A stretch of 47,788 nucleotides of DNA. Origin: Chloroflexota bacterium. Its GTDB lineage: Bacteria; Chloroflexota; Anaerolineae; B4-G1; DUEL01. Every line of letters begins with the position of its first letter. Position 1 is the first letter of the stretch. The notes beneath the pieces were generated by a model. That model searched no databases, had not been told where the DNA came from, and worked only from the letters and a program-made list of their open reading frames with translations. Shown one piece after another: positions 1 through 8,818 of the stretch. The DNA is taken from NCBI GenBank assembly GCA_014874475.1, contig JADBJJ010000021.1:1-47788 (forward strand), written 5' to 3'. A program made the translations under genes and the position numbers.

Positions 1-122
1 TCCGACTTGAGCAGGATTTGTGCCCGTCGGATCTTGCGGGCTGGCGCTGTACCGGATGAGACAATCTGTTGGAGTTGGAAACGTTCCTCTTCAGTCAATT
101 GCACAACGTATTTGCGATTCAT
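1..122 (-). CDS. IS630 family transposase, N-terminal part (partial at window edge)
   Basis: The first 40 codons read MNRKYVVQLTEEER, then an LQQIVSSG-like stretch and APARKIRRAQILLKS. This is the typical start of IS630-family transposases, just before the helix-turn-helix domain. ATG at 120-122 is preceded by GGAGGTGA with good spacing. The DDE catalytic region is outside the window, so activity cannot be judged. The gene sits inside a disrupted rhs fragment and points the same way as it. A hairpin at 128-159 covers the ribosome binding site. Confidence 0.8.
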   Translation of the reverse strand, partial: MNRKYVVQLTEEERFQLQQIVSSGTAPARKIRRAQILLKS

Positions 123-127
123 CTCTT

Positions 128-159
128 CACCTCCAACTATGGAAACACCATTGGAGGTG
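128..159 (-). promoter_or_regulatory. Hairpin overlapping the transposase ribosome binding site
   Basis: CACCTCCAA at 128-136 is perfectly complementary to TTGGAGGTG at 151-159, and the inner TGG/CCA (140-142/148-150) extends the stem. On the transposase strand the 3' arm contains the GGAGGTG Shine-Dalgarno sequence, so a transcript reading in from outside the element would fold it away. This is like the protection known for IS10 and IS200, but here it is inference from sequence only. Confidence 0.55.
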
Positions 160-197
160 AAAAGCTGCGAAGTCCAGTTATCACACTTGACAGAGTA

Positions 198-734
198 GTC
201 CCTCTGTGTAAACCTCCCCACCCCCGGCGCATACCAGCGCGCCCGCAGGTAGAGAAGCCCCACTTGGCCATCCCACCACTCGCCGGTGTAGCCCGGCCCC
301 GCCAGCGCATTGCCCACCTCCACGCCGTACGGCTCCCACTCCCGCACCCGCACCACCGCGCCCGCTGCATTTGCCACCTGCCGGATAGAGCCCAGCGCAT
401 CCGGCAGGTAGTAGGCCCACGCCGCACCATCCCACTCCCCCAGCGTCTCGTGGCCGAGGAGGTAGCGGGTGGATTGGGAATTGGTGGATTGGGGATTAGT
501 GGATTGGGAGAGGAGTTCCGGCACTGCAGAAGCCCAATCCCAGGCGTAGGTTGCCAATGTGCCATTGACGTGCTGCGCCACCCGCAGCCCGTCGGCGGTG
601 TAGGGGTAGACCACCGACGACGGACCACTGACCACCCGCACAAGACGGCCCGCCATATCGTGGGTGTAGGTGACCACTTCGCCCGTCGGGTAGACCAGGT
701 GGGTGCGCCGCCTGTCGCAGAGGATAGCACAGCC
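198..734 (-). pseudogene. Rhs-family 3' fragment (orphan tip cassette) truncated by IS630
   Basis: An open frame without a start codon encodes an Rhs core end: GEVVTYTHDMAGRLVRV, YAWDWASAVPELL, YYLPDALGSIRQ and LLYLRARWYAPGVGRFTQRD. It then runs straight into the IS630 end at 195-197. It closely matches the end of the neighbouring rhs gene (1403-3836) in DNA and protein, for example 211-470 against 2350-2605, so it is a direct duplicate. The variable C-terminal toxin tip is absent, displaced by the insertion. A run QSTNPQSTNSQST comes from a short tandem repeat at about 472-510. Upstream, the frame is closed by TGA at 735-737. The layout fits the displaced 3' cassettes found behind full rhs genes. 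Confidence 0.8.
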
Positions 735-755
735 TCAACACTGGCGGTAGAGAGG

Positions 756-1391
756 TTAGTATTCACCGTAACCCTTCCATTCTTCAAAAAGGGGCTCGCT
801 TCTGGGATCAAAAGGGGGCACGTAAGCTATATCTACAATCGGCGTTGAGGCCTCAAGAAGATACCCTGGCCACTTCTGCCTGGGCAGGGTTAAATAGGTC
901 TGGATCCCAGAGTAAGTAATCTGTAGGACAAGATATGGCTCTTCAGGGATTCCATCTAAGAATACAAGGATACCATCTGGCTTCCCATACTTTGCAACCG
1001 CATCTTGTACTGTAATTTTAAAGGAAGGTGTGAAAGAAATACCCTCGACAAAGTCGCCGTTGCAATTCAAATGAACGTCAAACAAAGAGCGAGGGCGAGG
1101 TGGGCATCTGATCCCTCTGACGCATCCCTCGGTCTCTCTGACATAGACCTCACAGTGGGTGAAGACTCCTCTGGCTTGCAGAATCGCTATCGCTTCGGCC
1201 TCGGTGGTTTGACCGGGAACGATCCCCCAAAAGCAGGGCGGGCCGCAGGGCTCCCCCGAAAGAAACCCCCCATCCCCAATGTCTATCACCGGCCTCTGGA
1301 GAGACAACTGCCAAAACAGTAACACCAATAAGCCCACAGCAATGCCACCCGGCACAACATAGGGCGCTATACGTTGCCATTTTGCAAACAT
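756..1391 (-). CDS. Membrane-anchored hypothetical protein downstream of rhs
   Basis: The product is 211 aa. I chose ATG 1391 (MFAKWQRIAPYV) because GGAGG lies just upstream, 12 bases after the rhs stop; an in-frame ATG four codons earlier overlaps that stop. One transmembrane segment (VVPGGIAVGLLVLLFWQL) is followed by an extracytoplasmic domain with PCGPPCFWGIVPGQTTEAEA and paired cysteines. I recall this CW-GI-PG-TT type of domain as common in Chloroflexota proteins but know of no function. Because it directly follows the rhs tip, an immunity role is possible but unproved; it could equally be an unrelated secreted protein. The stop is followed closely by the rhs fragment. Confidence 0.6.
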   Translation of the reverse strand: MFAKWQRIAPYVVPGGIAVGLLVLLFWQLSLQRPVIDIGDGGFLSGEPCGPPCFWGIVPGQTTEAEAIAILQARGVFTHCEVYVRETEGCVRGIRCPPRPRSLFDVHLNCNGDFVEGISFTPSFKITVQDAVAKYGKPDGILVFLDGIPEEPYLVLQITYSGIQTYLTLPRQKWPGYLLEASTPIVDIAYVPPFDPRSEPLFEEWKGYGEY

Positions 1392-1402
1392 TGTGTCCTC
1401 CA

Positions 1403-3836
1403 TTACGGAGCAATGTCTCCCGTAATCAAGCCATTGATATACGCCCAACGAGCAGTCTCCCGATAATCTTCATAATACAACAGCCTTCTGTATTCTTTAC
1501 GAATTCTCTCTTGCCCATATTGAGCCACCTGCTGTTGCGCCTCATCCGGAAAGACGTAGGCGGCCCAGGACTCGGCAAAGTCCTCTACCCGATTGAAGTT
1601 GATGTCTGAACCCTTGGGGGGAATGCCACCATAGAAGTAACCGGCCCTATTGCAACCGGGCAGGCGATATAGAGGCGGATCGCATTGGCCGCTAGGAAGC
1701 AGATCAACCCCTCCCCAAAGGTCAGTCCTCCCGCCCGTGAATCTTTCCAGCCCTCTGGACAGCCGCCAGCCCCAACGGGCATCCCAGGCATACCCTGTCT
1801 CGTGTGCAATCGTCCAGGCGTCAAAGTTCACCCAATCTTTGATGATCAAATCCCTCATTGGCGTCCCCGGGGCCGGAGGCCTCCCCTGGTCCAGCAATTC
1901 GATCCGACCCAGGGATGTACACCCCCGACCACACGTGAAGGGCGTCTTCTTGATCCGCACGAAGCCAACCAGGTCCCGAAATCGCTCTGCCCCACCCATT
2001 GCTGCGCCCATCCGCTCAGCAGTGGCCCACATCAACAGCAGTTCGGTCAACGTCCAGTAGCCGGGCTGCCATTCGGCACAAGCGGTCTTGGAGAGTTCCG
2101 GATCCACACCCGGAAGGGGCGGCATCGGAGCAGGTACGGGAAGAATCTTCCATCCCCAGTCCCGCTCTATCTGCAACAGGTAGCGGGCATAGAGGTCCTG
2201 AGCGATCCGGTCGGCTACGCTCGCTTCTTCCTCGGCAATGAGTCCGGAGGGGTCGGTATAGTTGATCGGATTGCCGGTGACATATCCATAAGGGTGAAGG
2301 GAGAGGGGATGCCAGAGGGTTCCCTCCCAAAAGTCCCTTTGCGTAAACCTCCCCACCCCCGGCGCGTACCAGCGCGCCCGCAGGTAGAGAAGCCCCACCG
2401 CCCCATCCCACCACTCGCCGGTGTAGCCCGGCCCCGCCAGCGCACTGCCCACCTCCACGCCGTACGGGTCCCACTCCCGCACCCGCACCACTGCACCGGC
2501 TGCATTTGCCGCCTGCCGGATAGACCCCAGCGCATCCGGCAGGTAGTAAGCCCACTCACCGCCGTCTTGCTGCCCCAGCGTCTCGTGGCCCACCAGGTAC
2601 AGCGCGTTCCCATCGCTCAGGAGTTCAGGCACCGCAGCGGCCCAATCCCAGGCGTAGGTTGTCAAGGTGCCACCCGCGCTCTGCGCCACGCGCAGCCCAT
2701 CGCCGTTGTACGTGTACACCAGCGTCAGCGTCACGCCCTGCGCGCGCACCAGCCGCCCCGCGGGGTTGTAGGTGTTAGATGAAGGTGCCGTCGCCGATGA
2801 GGTTGCCGCGGGCATCCCAGGTGTAGGTGATGGGGCGACCCGCAGCGACGGAGACCAGGAGCCGGTTCGCCGCATCGTAAGTATACGTGGTGACGGCGGT
2901 CCCGGCAAGTGGGGTGGTGGCGGTGTACACCGTCCGGTTGCCCACGGCGTCATACGCATACTCGTACCGCTCGCCGGTGGAGTACGCCGCACCCGTCAGC
3001 CGGTGCAGCGGGTCATACGTATAGGTGATGACGCGGGTGAGGTACTCCGCCGGCTCCTGCAACGGCTGTGCAGGTTCTGCCGCCGCCTCCGCCTGGACCA
3101 CCGCCGCCCCCGCACCCCTGCTTCCTGTCAATCCCGCCACGATGCACACACCGGCTGCCATCAGCAACACCACCCCCACCGGCCCCGCCCACCGTAGCCG
3201 CCGCCTCCGCCCTAGCACCAAAAGCACCAGCGGCGCCGGCAACAATCGCAGCGGGTCCGGCCCCAACAGCGGCAGCCCAGGCCCCCGCCCCCCCAACGCC
3301 CCAAAGGGCCACGGCCAGAGGCTTTTCGCACACGCCGTGTTGGAAGGGCCGCTCTCGCCGGCAGCGTTCTGCGCCGTCACCACGTAGCACAGCCCCGCCC
3401 GGCCACTCCGATCCAGGTAAATCCCCACCCGCAGGCCGGAGGCAATGCGATGGGCCGCATCGGTGGGCACCGGCGCCGTCGAGCTCCGGTAGACGTTGTA
3501 GGTGACCCCGGCGTCCGGCAGGAGCGGCGACCAGGTGAGCAGCACGCCGACGATGGGGAGCGCCTGCGCCCGCAGGCCGTACGGCGCCGCCGGTGGGGTC
3601 GGCGTGGGCGGCGGTGTGGGGGTCGGCGTGAGAGTCGGTGCGTTGGTGGGCGTGGGGGTCGGCGTCGGCGTCGGAATGGCTGCAAAGCTGCCTGCCCCGA
3701 CTTCCTACTTATCCTCCTCCCTGCACAGCGCAGCCGTGGGGGTAGGGGTAGGGCTGATATGTTGGATAGTGCGCCCGCCCTTATCCAGGAAACGGAACTC
3801 GGCATTCTTGCGCGGCGGTGAACACTCAGCAGCCCT
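1403..3836 (-). pseudogene. Rhs/YD-repeat gene with metallopeptidase-like tip; 5'-truncated, one stop, one frameshift
   Basis: In order, the frame encodes a start-less segment, an in-frame TAG at 3705-3707, a PTPTPT linker, a fibronectin-III-like stretch (TWSPLLPDAGVTYNVYRSS), about two hydrophobic segments, YD repeats (TYTYDPLHRLTG, YEYAYDAVGNRT, YTYDAANRLL, YTWDARGNLIGDG), then PDALGSIRQ and LRARWYAPGVGRFTQRD. It ends in a roughly 270-aa C-terminal domain after YTDPSG. The 5' part stops with TAA at 2775-2777; one extra T at 2775-2776 (plus strand) explains it, and removing it restores the frame. The tip carries AHETGYAWD and, later, VEDFAESWAAYV, like a zinc peptidase whose second His is Tyr. 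No start codon exists between TAG 3837-3839 and the PT linker. A sequencing error could explain the frameshift but not the missing start. Confidence 0.75.
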
Positions 3837-3852
3837 CTATGGGGAAACTACC
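3826..3852 (+). repeat. 27-base dispersed repeat at the broken rhs 5' end
   Basis: This segment matches 47687-47713 on the opposite strand at 24 of 27 positions. It covers the point where the rhs open frame is lost. The partner copy lies directly beside an IS630-end-like sequence, so both may be relics of related element ends. Confidence 0.45.
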
Positions 3853-3903
3853 TGTTTCCGTCTAAGTCCGAAGGCCGCTCCAGCGAAATGGGGCCCCATC
3901 TAC

Positions 3904-3931
3904 TTGCTTTTTGGCCGAAATTTGCTATCAT
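3904..3931 (+). promoter_or_regulatory. Promoter for the LysM gene, near-leaderless
   Basis: TTGCTT (3904-3909) and TATCAT (3926-3931) have a 16-base spacer. The expected start point, about 3938, is only a few bases before ATG 3941, and no Shine-Dalgarno sequence lies between. Translation is therefore probably leaderless or nearly so. Confidence 0.45.
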
Positions 3932-3940
3932 CTTTACTTG

Positions 3941-5824
3941 ATGAATCTCTGGCCGGGCTGGCTTCCTCCCTGGTTACAGGATTGGGTTCGCCGGTATCTG
4001 CTACCCATTCTGCAGATAGAGGTCCGCCACCTGATCTGGATTTTTATCCAGGGAGTGGCGGAGACCATTCTTCTGTTTGCTCTCCCTACCGCTGCGGTGA
4101 TCGGAAGCCAGAAGGTCTGGGAGTCTCGCTACCGGCTGACTCCGGCCCAGCAGAACCAGGTCGCTCGCTGGGCTGCCGTTGCCGATGTCATTGCCCGGAT
4201 GGAGGACGTTCCTCCGGTAACGCCGCTGGTCCTTTGGTACAAAGAGGGCGGTTTGCAGGCGGTCAACCCCGAGAACTGCGAGGGGATTATGGGGCTGTAT
4301 TCCGCGGTCCGGTCTGGCCGTCTTCCCTGTTTTCCCCCCGGCCCGATTGACGACGCGGAGGTAGCCCGGCAACTGCGGCTCGGCGCGGCCATTTTCAAGG
4401 AACATTGTCCGGAGGTCCGCTACACCACCACCGATCCGGAGACGCTGAAGCGGTGTTATCTATATTACAACGCAGGACGCCTTACCCGCCTGAACCCGGA
4501 CCAGTCGGGCTATGTGATGAACGGATACGATGCGGCCCATCAGAACATGCTCCATCGGACTGCTTCGGGGCAGGTCGTGCGACTGCAAGTGCTGGGGGCC
4601 TGGCCCGTCCATCTGGCGATTCAGGCTCAACTGGCCCACCAGCCCACCGCGGCTCTTCCATCCTTGCTTCTGCCGCTGGCCCTGACTCTGCAAGAAGTGC
4701 GAGACCGTCTCTGGGTATGGGCAACTATCCGGCAGGCACCGTCCTCCCTCCCCGCTTTGCTGCCGACATGCGCTTCGCCCGTCGTGAGGGATTGTTTTAT
4801 CCTACCCCATCAGGGAGACCCGCGTCTGTACCCGGTCCTGGCCGCCGGGATGACGGTCTCCCGGGTCGGGGAGGCGACCTGCGGTTCATTCCCCGGCGCG
4901 GCGATGGAGGTGGCCCGTCCGTCTCTGTTTCCTGCGCCGATGCCTGGCCGTCTGGCCCGCTATACCGACCAGTGGGGCCATCTCATCGTCCAGATAGAGA
5001 ATGACGAATGGACACTCTGGGTCGCCGGGCTCCGCTCCGTGGTGGCTGGCATCGGAGAGGTGAGCCGGGGGCAGCCGCTGGGGTCGGTCGGCGGGGGAAG
5101 AGGTGAATTTTTCTTTGTTACGGTTTATGATAAAATTAGGGGGGGATACGTAGACCCCCGAGCCTTTCTGGTGCAGAATGTCTGCCCGCCGGTAGACCCG
5201 GAATGGCAGCCCAGTCTATCATCGCAGGAGGATGCTATGAATCTAGCCCCATTGCTGACTCTCCTCCCCCTTATCCTGGGCCTGGTCTGGGCCATCTGGC
5301 TGTTTTTCAAGAAGGACCTTCTGGCAAAGGGTCCGGTCCAGGTCATCACCTATTTCATCGGCGTCATTCTGACCCTCTGGATCATCGGCTGGATCGTGGA
5401 TATACTCCTACCGCAATGGGTGGCGCAGCGGTTGCTGAACGCCCGTCAGTCCCAGGACATCCGGGTGATTCAGCAGGTCAGTCGGGAGATTATCAACGAG
5501 GCGGCAGGAAGTGAACCGGCGCCCACCATCGTGGTCTACACCCCGCTGCCACCCACTCCGGTTCCGCCCGCCCCCACCCCTATCGCGCCGACGCCGGTGT
5601 CTCCGCAACCCACCCCGCCCCAGGGCGCCGGTGCCCCGACGGTTCCCGTCTTCCAGGCCCAGGCTGCACCTGGCGAGCAGGTCTACACCGTCCGCTCCGG
5701 GGATACGCTGTATAGCATTGCGCGTCGCTTCGGGGTGACCGTCCAGACCATCCAACAACGGAACAACCTGGCGAACCCCAACGACATCAAAGTCGGACAG
5801 CAGTTGATCATCCCATCGCCGTGA
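3941..5824 (+). CDS. LysM-domain multi-pass membrane protein, possible peptidoglycan hydrolase
   Basis: The product is 627 aa from ATG 3941. An N-terminal hydrophobic segment (IWIFIQGVAETILLFALP) is followed by an extracytoplasmic region. Part of that region (GRLTRLNPDQSGYVMNGYD) recalls lysozyme-like transglycosylases, and another part (WGHLIVQIENDEWTLWVAG) recalls M23 peptidase folds, but no complete catalytic set is visible. Two central transmembrane segments lie at about residues 435-495, then a Pro-rich linker and one LysM domain (about 580-627, YTVRSGDTLYSIARRFGV), which binds peptidoglycan. AGGAGG at 5226-5231 precedes an in-frame ATG at 5237, so a shorter product (two TM segments plus LysM, 195 aa) may also be made. 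The stop overlaps the start of the next gene. Confidence 0.7.
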   Translation: MNLWPGWLPPWLQDWVRRYLLPILQIEVRHLIWIFIQGVAETILLFALPTAAVIGSQKVWESRYRLTPAQQNQVARWAAVADVIARMEDVPPVTPLVLWYKEGGLQAVNPENCEGIMGLYSAVRSGRLPCFPPGPIDDAEVARQLRLGAAIFKEHCPEVRYTTTDPETLKRCYLYYNAGRLTRLNPDQSGYVMNGYDAAHQNMLHRTASGQVVRLQVLGAWPVHLAIQAQLAHQPTAALPSLLLPLALTLQEVRDRLWVWATIRQAPSSLPALLPTCASPVVRDCFILPHQGDPRLYPVLAAGMTVSRVGEATCGSFPGAAMEVARPSLFPAPMPGRLARYTDQWGHLIVQIENDEWTLWVAGLRSVVAGIGEVSRGQPLGSVGGGRGEFFFVTVYDKIRGGYVDPRAFLVQNVCPPVDPEWQPSLSSQEDAMNLAPLLTLLPLILGLVWAIWLFFKKDLLAKGPVQVITYFIGVILTLWIIGWIVDILLPQWVAQRLLNARQSQDIRVIQQVSREIINEAAGSEPAPTIVVYTPLPPTPVPPAPTPIAPTPVSPQPTPPQGAGAPTVPVFQAQAAPGEQVYTVRSGDTLYSIARRFGVTVQTIQQRNNLANPNDIKVGQQLIIPSP

Positions 5825-6561
5825 GCATTCGGGAGTCCCTGCAAGCCATTTTAGCCCGATGGAGGCTCCGGCGAGGCGCGCGCGGCCCGGAAAAGCCGAA
5901 GGGCAGGCCTTCCGGCGCGCCATGGAGTCCGCCATTCACGCCGCCTCCTTCGCCCATACAGCGGCTCTTCGCCCGCCTCGGCCGCTTTCGCCTTCTACGC
6001 CCCCTTCTGGAAGGCGTGCTACCACCCATTCGCCTCCTGAAGGACGAAAAGGTGGAAGTAGAGATTCGCATGGCCCCCTACAGAGTTTGGGCAGCCCGAC
6101 ATCTGATGGTCCTGGCCCTGATTGGGCTGTTCCTGGGGCTTCTCCTGGTCGGGGTGGTCTCGGTCCTACAAAGACCCTTTCTGGTTCAACTGCTGGCCTG
6201 GCTGATGGTGGCTCTCTCTCTGACAGCCACCTCCTGGTCTTTCCGGAACATGGTGCTGTATGAGCAGTGGCGCTTTATTGTGACCGACAAACGCATCATC
6301 ATCACCGCGCCAGACCCCCGCCAAGCCTGGGTGGCCGATGTGGTCTATCTAAAGGGAGGGAAAATTCAGGTGGTGGATACCGGTTGGTCCCCCCATCCCA
6401 TTTGGGGGTTCTTTCAGGCGATGACGGGCGCGCGCGATGTCATCCTGAGCCTGGCCGGCTACGAGTTCAAGCCGGAGGGCGCAGAGGTCAAGGGAGGGCT
6501 CCGTTTCCCGGACGTTATGCCCGAGGACATTGCCCGGCTGGAGGAGATCGTCTTTGGATAA
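5821..6561 (+). CDS. Membrane protein with bacterial PH-like domain
   Basis: The product is 246 aa from GTG 5821, overlapping the LysM stop by 4 bases, so translational coupling is likely. A basic, Pro-rich N-terminus is followed by two transmembrane segments (about 95-140, [19 protein letters not shown] and [16 protein letters not shown]). A C-terminal part then shows the pattern of bacterial PH domains: [33 protein letters not shown]. YdbS/YdbT-type proteins with this layout act at the cytoplasmic membrane, but their precise role is poorly known. Pairing with a LysM protein suggests an envelope function. Confidence 0.65.
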   Translation: MSIRESLQAILARWRLRRGARGPEKPKGRPSGAPWSPPFTPPPSPIQRLFARLGRFRLLRPLLEGVLPPIRLLKDEKVEVEIRMAPYRVWAARHLMVLALIGLFLGLLLVGVVSVLQRPFLVQLLAWLMVALSLTATSWSFRNMVLYEQWRFIVTDKRIIITAPDPRQAWVADVVYLKGGKIQVVDTGWSPHPIWGFFQAMTGARDVILSLAGYEFKPEGAEVKGGLRFPDVMPEDIARLEEIVFG

Positions 6562-6581
6562 AGCCGGAAGTGTGATATACT
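6554..6581 (+). promoter_or_regulatory. argF promoter
   Basis: TTGGAT (6554-6559) and TATACT (6576-6581) have a 16-base spacer and lie 18 bases before the argF start. The -35 overlaps the stop codon region of the PH-domain gene. No ARG-box palindrome was recognised. Confidence 0.55.
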
Positions 6582-6598
6582 TACCTGAGGAGGTTCCT

Positions 6599-7519
6599 AT
6601 GAAACACTTTCTCACCCTTGCCGACCTCTCTTCTCAGGAGATATGGCATCTCCTGGACCTGGCGATAGAGTTGAAAGACGAATGGCAACGGGGGGGTAAC
6701 CGTCCGTTGTTGAAAGGGAAGACGCTGGGGATGATTTTCCAGAAACCATCCCTGCGGACCCGTGTCTCGTTTGATATGGCGATGCTCCACTTGGGAGGGC
6801 AGGCGCTCTACCTTTCTCCCAACGAAATCCAGTTGGGTGTTCGGGAGAGCATTCCCGATGTCGCCCGGGTCCTCTCCCGCTATGTGGATGTTATCATGGC
6901 TCGCGTCTTTGCCCACTCCGATGTGGTCACCCTGGCCGAGTACTCCCGCGTCCCCGTCATCAATGGACTCTCGGATTACTGCCATCCCTGCCAGGGACTG
7001 GCGGACTTCCTGACGATCATTGAAAAGAAGGGCCGCGACCTGAAGGGGAGGAAACTGGCCTTTGTGGGGGACGGGAACAACGTGGCGACGTCCCTCCTTT
7101 TCGGGGCGACCAAACTGGGGATGGATTTTGCCATCGCCACCCCGCCCGGCTATGAACTGCCTGCATCGGTTTGGGAACTGGGGCAGAAATTCGCCGCCGA
7201 GAGCGGAAGCGGTATCCTGGCCACCCACGACCCGGTGGAGGCCGTCCGGGATGCGAATGTCATCTACACCGATGTCTGGGCCTCTATGGGGCAGGAGGCG
7301 GAGGCAGCGGAGCGCGCGAAGGTCTTCCCGCCGTATCAGGTCAACGCCGCATTGGTGGCGAAGGCCAGGCCCGGCGTCATTGTGATGCACTGTCTGCCAG
7401 CCCATCGCGGCCAGGAAATCACCGACGACGTCGCTGATGGTCCCCACTCCGTCCTCTGGGACCAGGCGGAGAACCGAATGCATGCGCAGAAGGCGATTCT
7501 GGTGGAGTTGATCGGATGA
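6599..7519 (+). CDS. argF: Ornithine carbamoyltransferase
   Basis: The product is 306 aa, the normal family length. It makes citrulline from ornithine and carbamoyl phosphate in arginine biosynthesis, in the cytoplasm. Carbamoyl-phosphate binding motif SLRTRVSF is preceded by FQKP; the [12 protein letters not shown] segment and the ornithine-site Cys motif [11 protein letters not shown] are present. ATG 6599 is preceded by GAGGAGG. Earlier in-frame starts lie inside the preceding gene and have no support. No other arg genes are nearby, so it is a solitary transcription unit. A catabolic role cannot be excluded, but no arcA or arcC accompanies it. Confidence 0.95.
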   Translation: MKHFLTLADLSSQEIWHLLDLAIELKDEWQRGGNRPLLKGKTLGMIFQKPSLRTRVSFDMAMLHLGGQALYLSPNEIQLGVRESIPDVARVLSRYVDVIMARVFAHSDVVTLAEYSRVPVINGLSDYCHPCQGLADFLTIIEKKGRDLKGRKLAFVGDGNNVATSLLFGATKLGMDFAIATPPGYELPASVWELGQKFAAESGSGILATHDPVEAVRDANVIYTDVWASMGQEAEAAERAKVFPPYQVNAALVAKARPGVIVMHCLPAHRGQEITDDVADGPHSVLWDQAENRMHAQKAILVELIG

Positions 7520-7605
7520 GATAGGGACTTGCGGCGGCGGCCGGAGGTCGTCGCCGCAAAACCCCACTGGTAGAACAGGACCTTTCGCGCTTCTGGGAGT
7601 AAAAG

Positions 7606-8556
7606 ATGGAACATCCGCGTATCTCTGTTGTCGCTCCTGTCTTCAACGAAGAGGAGACCCTCCCCGAATTCTACCGTCGGGTGCGGACGGTTATGGACGG
7701 GCTGGGGGAACCCTGGGAACTGGTGCTGGTTGACGACGGCAGCAGTGACGACAGTTTCCGGATTTGCCGGGAACTGCACGAGCAGGACCCGCGCGTGCGG
7801 GTGGTGCGCTTCGCCCGCAACTTCGGGCATCAGATCGCCATCACCGCCGGAATGGACTACGCCCGGGGCGATGCCGTCGTCACCATTGACTCCGACCTGC
7901 AGGACCCGCCGGAGGTCATCCCGGACCTGGTGGCCCGCTGGCGGGAGGGGTATCACGTTGTCTACGGTGTCCGCGCCGAGCGGGAGGGGGAGACCTGGTT
8001 TAAACTCTTCACCGCTCGCCTGTTCTACCGCCTCATCGCCGCCCTCACCGATGTTCGCATCCCGATGGAGGCAGGGGACTTCCGCCTGCTGGACCGGAAG
8101 GTCGTGGAGGACATGCGCCGTCTGCGGGAGCACCGGCGCTTCATCCGGGGGATGACTTCCTGGGTGGGGTACCGGCAGGTGGGCGTCCCTTACCACCGCC
8201 ATGCCCGCTTCGCCGGACAGACCAAATACCCCTTCCGCAAGATGTTCCGGCTGGCGCTGGATGCCATCACGGGCTTCTCCGACGTGCCCCTGCGGCTGGC
8301 CTGGACCTTGGGGGCAGTTCTGCTGGTGGTGGGGGTCTTGCTGGGGCTGGTCCTTTTGGGGCTTCGGCTGGCCGGAGAGGCCCCGCTGGCCGGCCAGGGG
8401 CTGATGCTGACGGTGGCTCTTCTTCTCAGCGGCGCCCAACTCCTCTTTCTGGGCATTGTCGGCGAATACTTAGCCCGCATCTACGACGAAGTCCGCAACC
8501 GACCGCTGTATACGGTGATGGAGGTCTTAGAGGATGGTCGTGGGGAGACCCGATGA
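7606..8556 (+). CDS. GT2 glycosyltransferase, dolichol-/polyprenyl-phosphate sugar synthase type
   Basis: The product is 316 aa. Its N-terminal GT-A domain shows ISVVAPVFNEEETL, LVDDGSSDDS and the metal-binding IDSDLQDPPE motif. GDFRLLDRKVV and AGQTKYPFRKM are typical of the GtrB/DPM1/ArnC-like group. Two C-terminal transmembrane segments (about 230-290) are followed by a GEYLARIYDEVRNRPLY tail. These enzymes transfer a sugar from a nucleotide donor to a polyprenyl phosphate at the membrane for later export. The sugar cannot be told from sequence. It lies alone between argF and the DUF2207 operon. Confidence 0.85.
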   Translation: MEHPRISVVAPVFNEEETLPEFYRRVRTVMDGLGEPWELVLVDDGSSDDSFRICRELHEQDPRVRVVRFARNFGHQIAITAGMDYARGDAVVTIDSDLQDPPEVIPDLVARWREGYHVVYGVRAEREGETWFKLFTARLFYRLIAALTDVRIPMEAGDFRLLDRKVVEDMRRLREHRRFIRGMTSWVGYRQVGVPYHRHARFAGQTKYPFRKMFRLALDAITGFSDVPLRLAWTLGAVLLVVGVLLGLVLLGLRLAGEAPLAGQGLMLTVALLLSGAQLLFLGIVGEYLARIYDEVRNRPLYTVMEVLEDGRGETR

Positions 8557-8818
8557 AGTTCACCAACGGCGGTGGGGCCGGTTTCACGACCCGACGATGC
8601 CGGGGAGCGAGGAGCGGGATGATGAGGATGGGTGTAGCAGCAGCGCAGGCTTCCCGCGACTTTTGGGCAGGCAGATGCGTATACAGTATGGACAAAAGCC
8701 AGATATTTCTGGAAGAGTCTGGCCATTTTGGCCGTGGGTGATTGCTGATGATAAGCCCGGTGAGCCGTGATCCCCCAGGGAATGCCGAACGGTCATCCTG
8801 GAAACCTGTGGAGGAAAT

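Larger units (their letters stand above)
1..195 (-). mobile_element. IS630-type insertion sequence, transposase-proximal end (continues off the window)
   Basis: The element enters from outside the window and ends at about position 195. Beyond this the sequence returns to rhs coding sequence that matches the intact paralogue near 2345 up to the bases GGGACT. A TA dinucleotide at 196-197 lies exactly at the junction, as expected for IS630/Tc1-type insertion. The terminal segment 165-195 is closely related to 47652-47682, which supports it being a transposon end. The other end and any TA duplication are outside the window. Confidence 0.75.

Noticed and set aside
1685-2782. Long plus-strand open frame opposite the rhs gene
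   Set aside because: It is a shadow of the GC-rich rhs frame; composition is Pro/Arg/His-rich with no domain pattern, while the minus strand encodes recognisable YD repeats.
3585-3680. GGGGTCGGCGTC-type repeats as a possible CRISPR or minisatellite
   Set aside because: On the minus strand it is simply the PTPTPT linker of the rhs gene; spacing is codon-based and there are no spacers.
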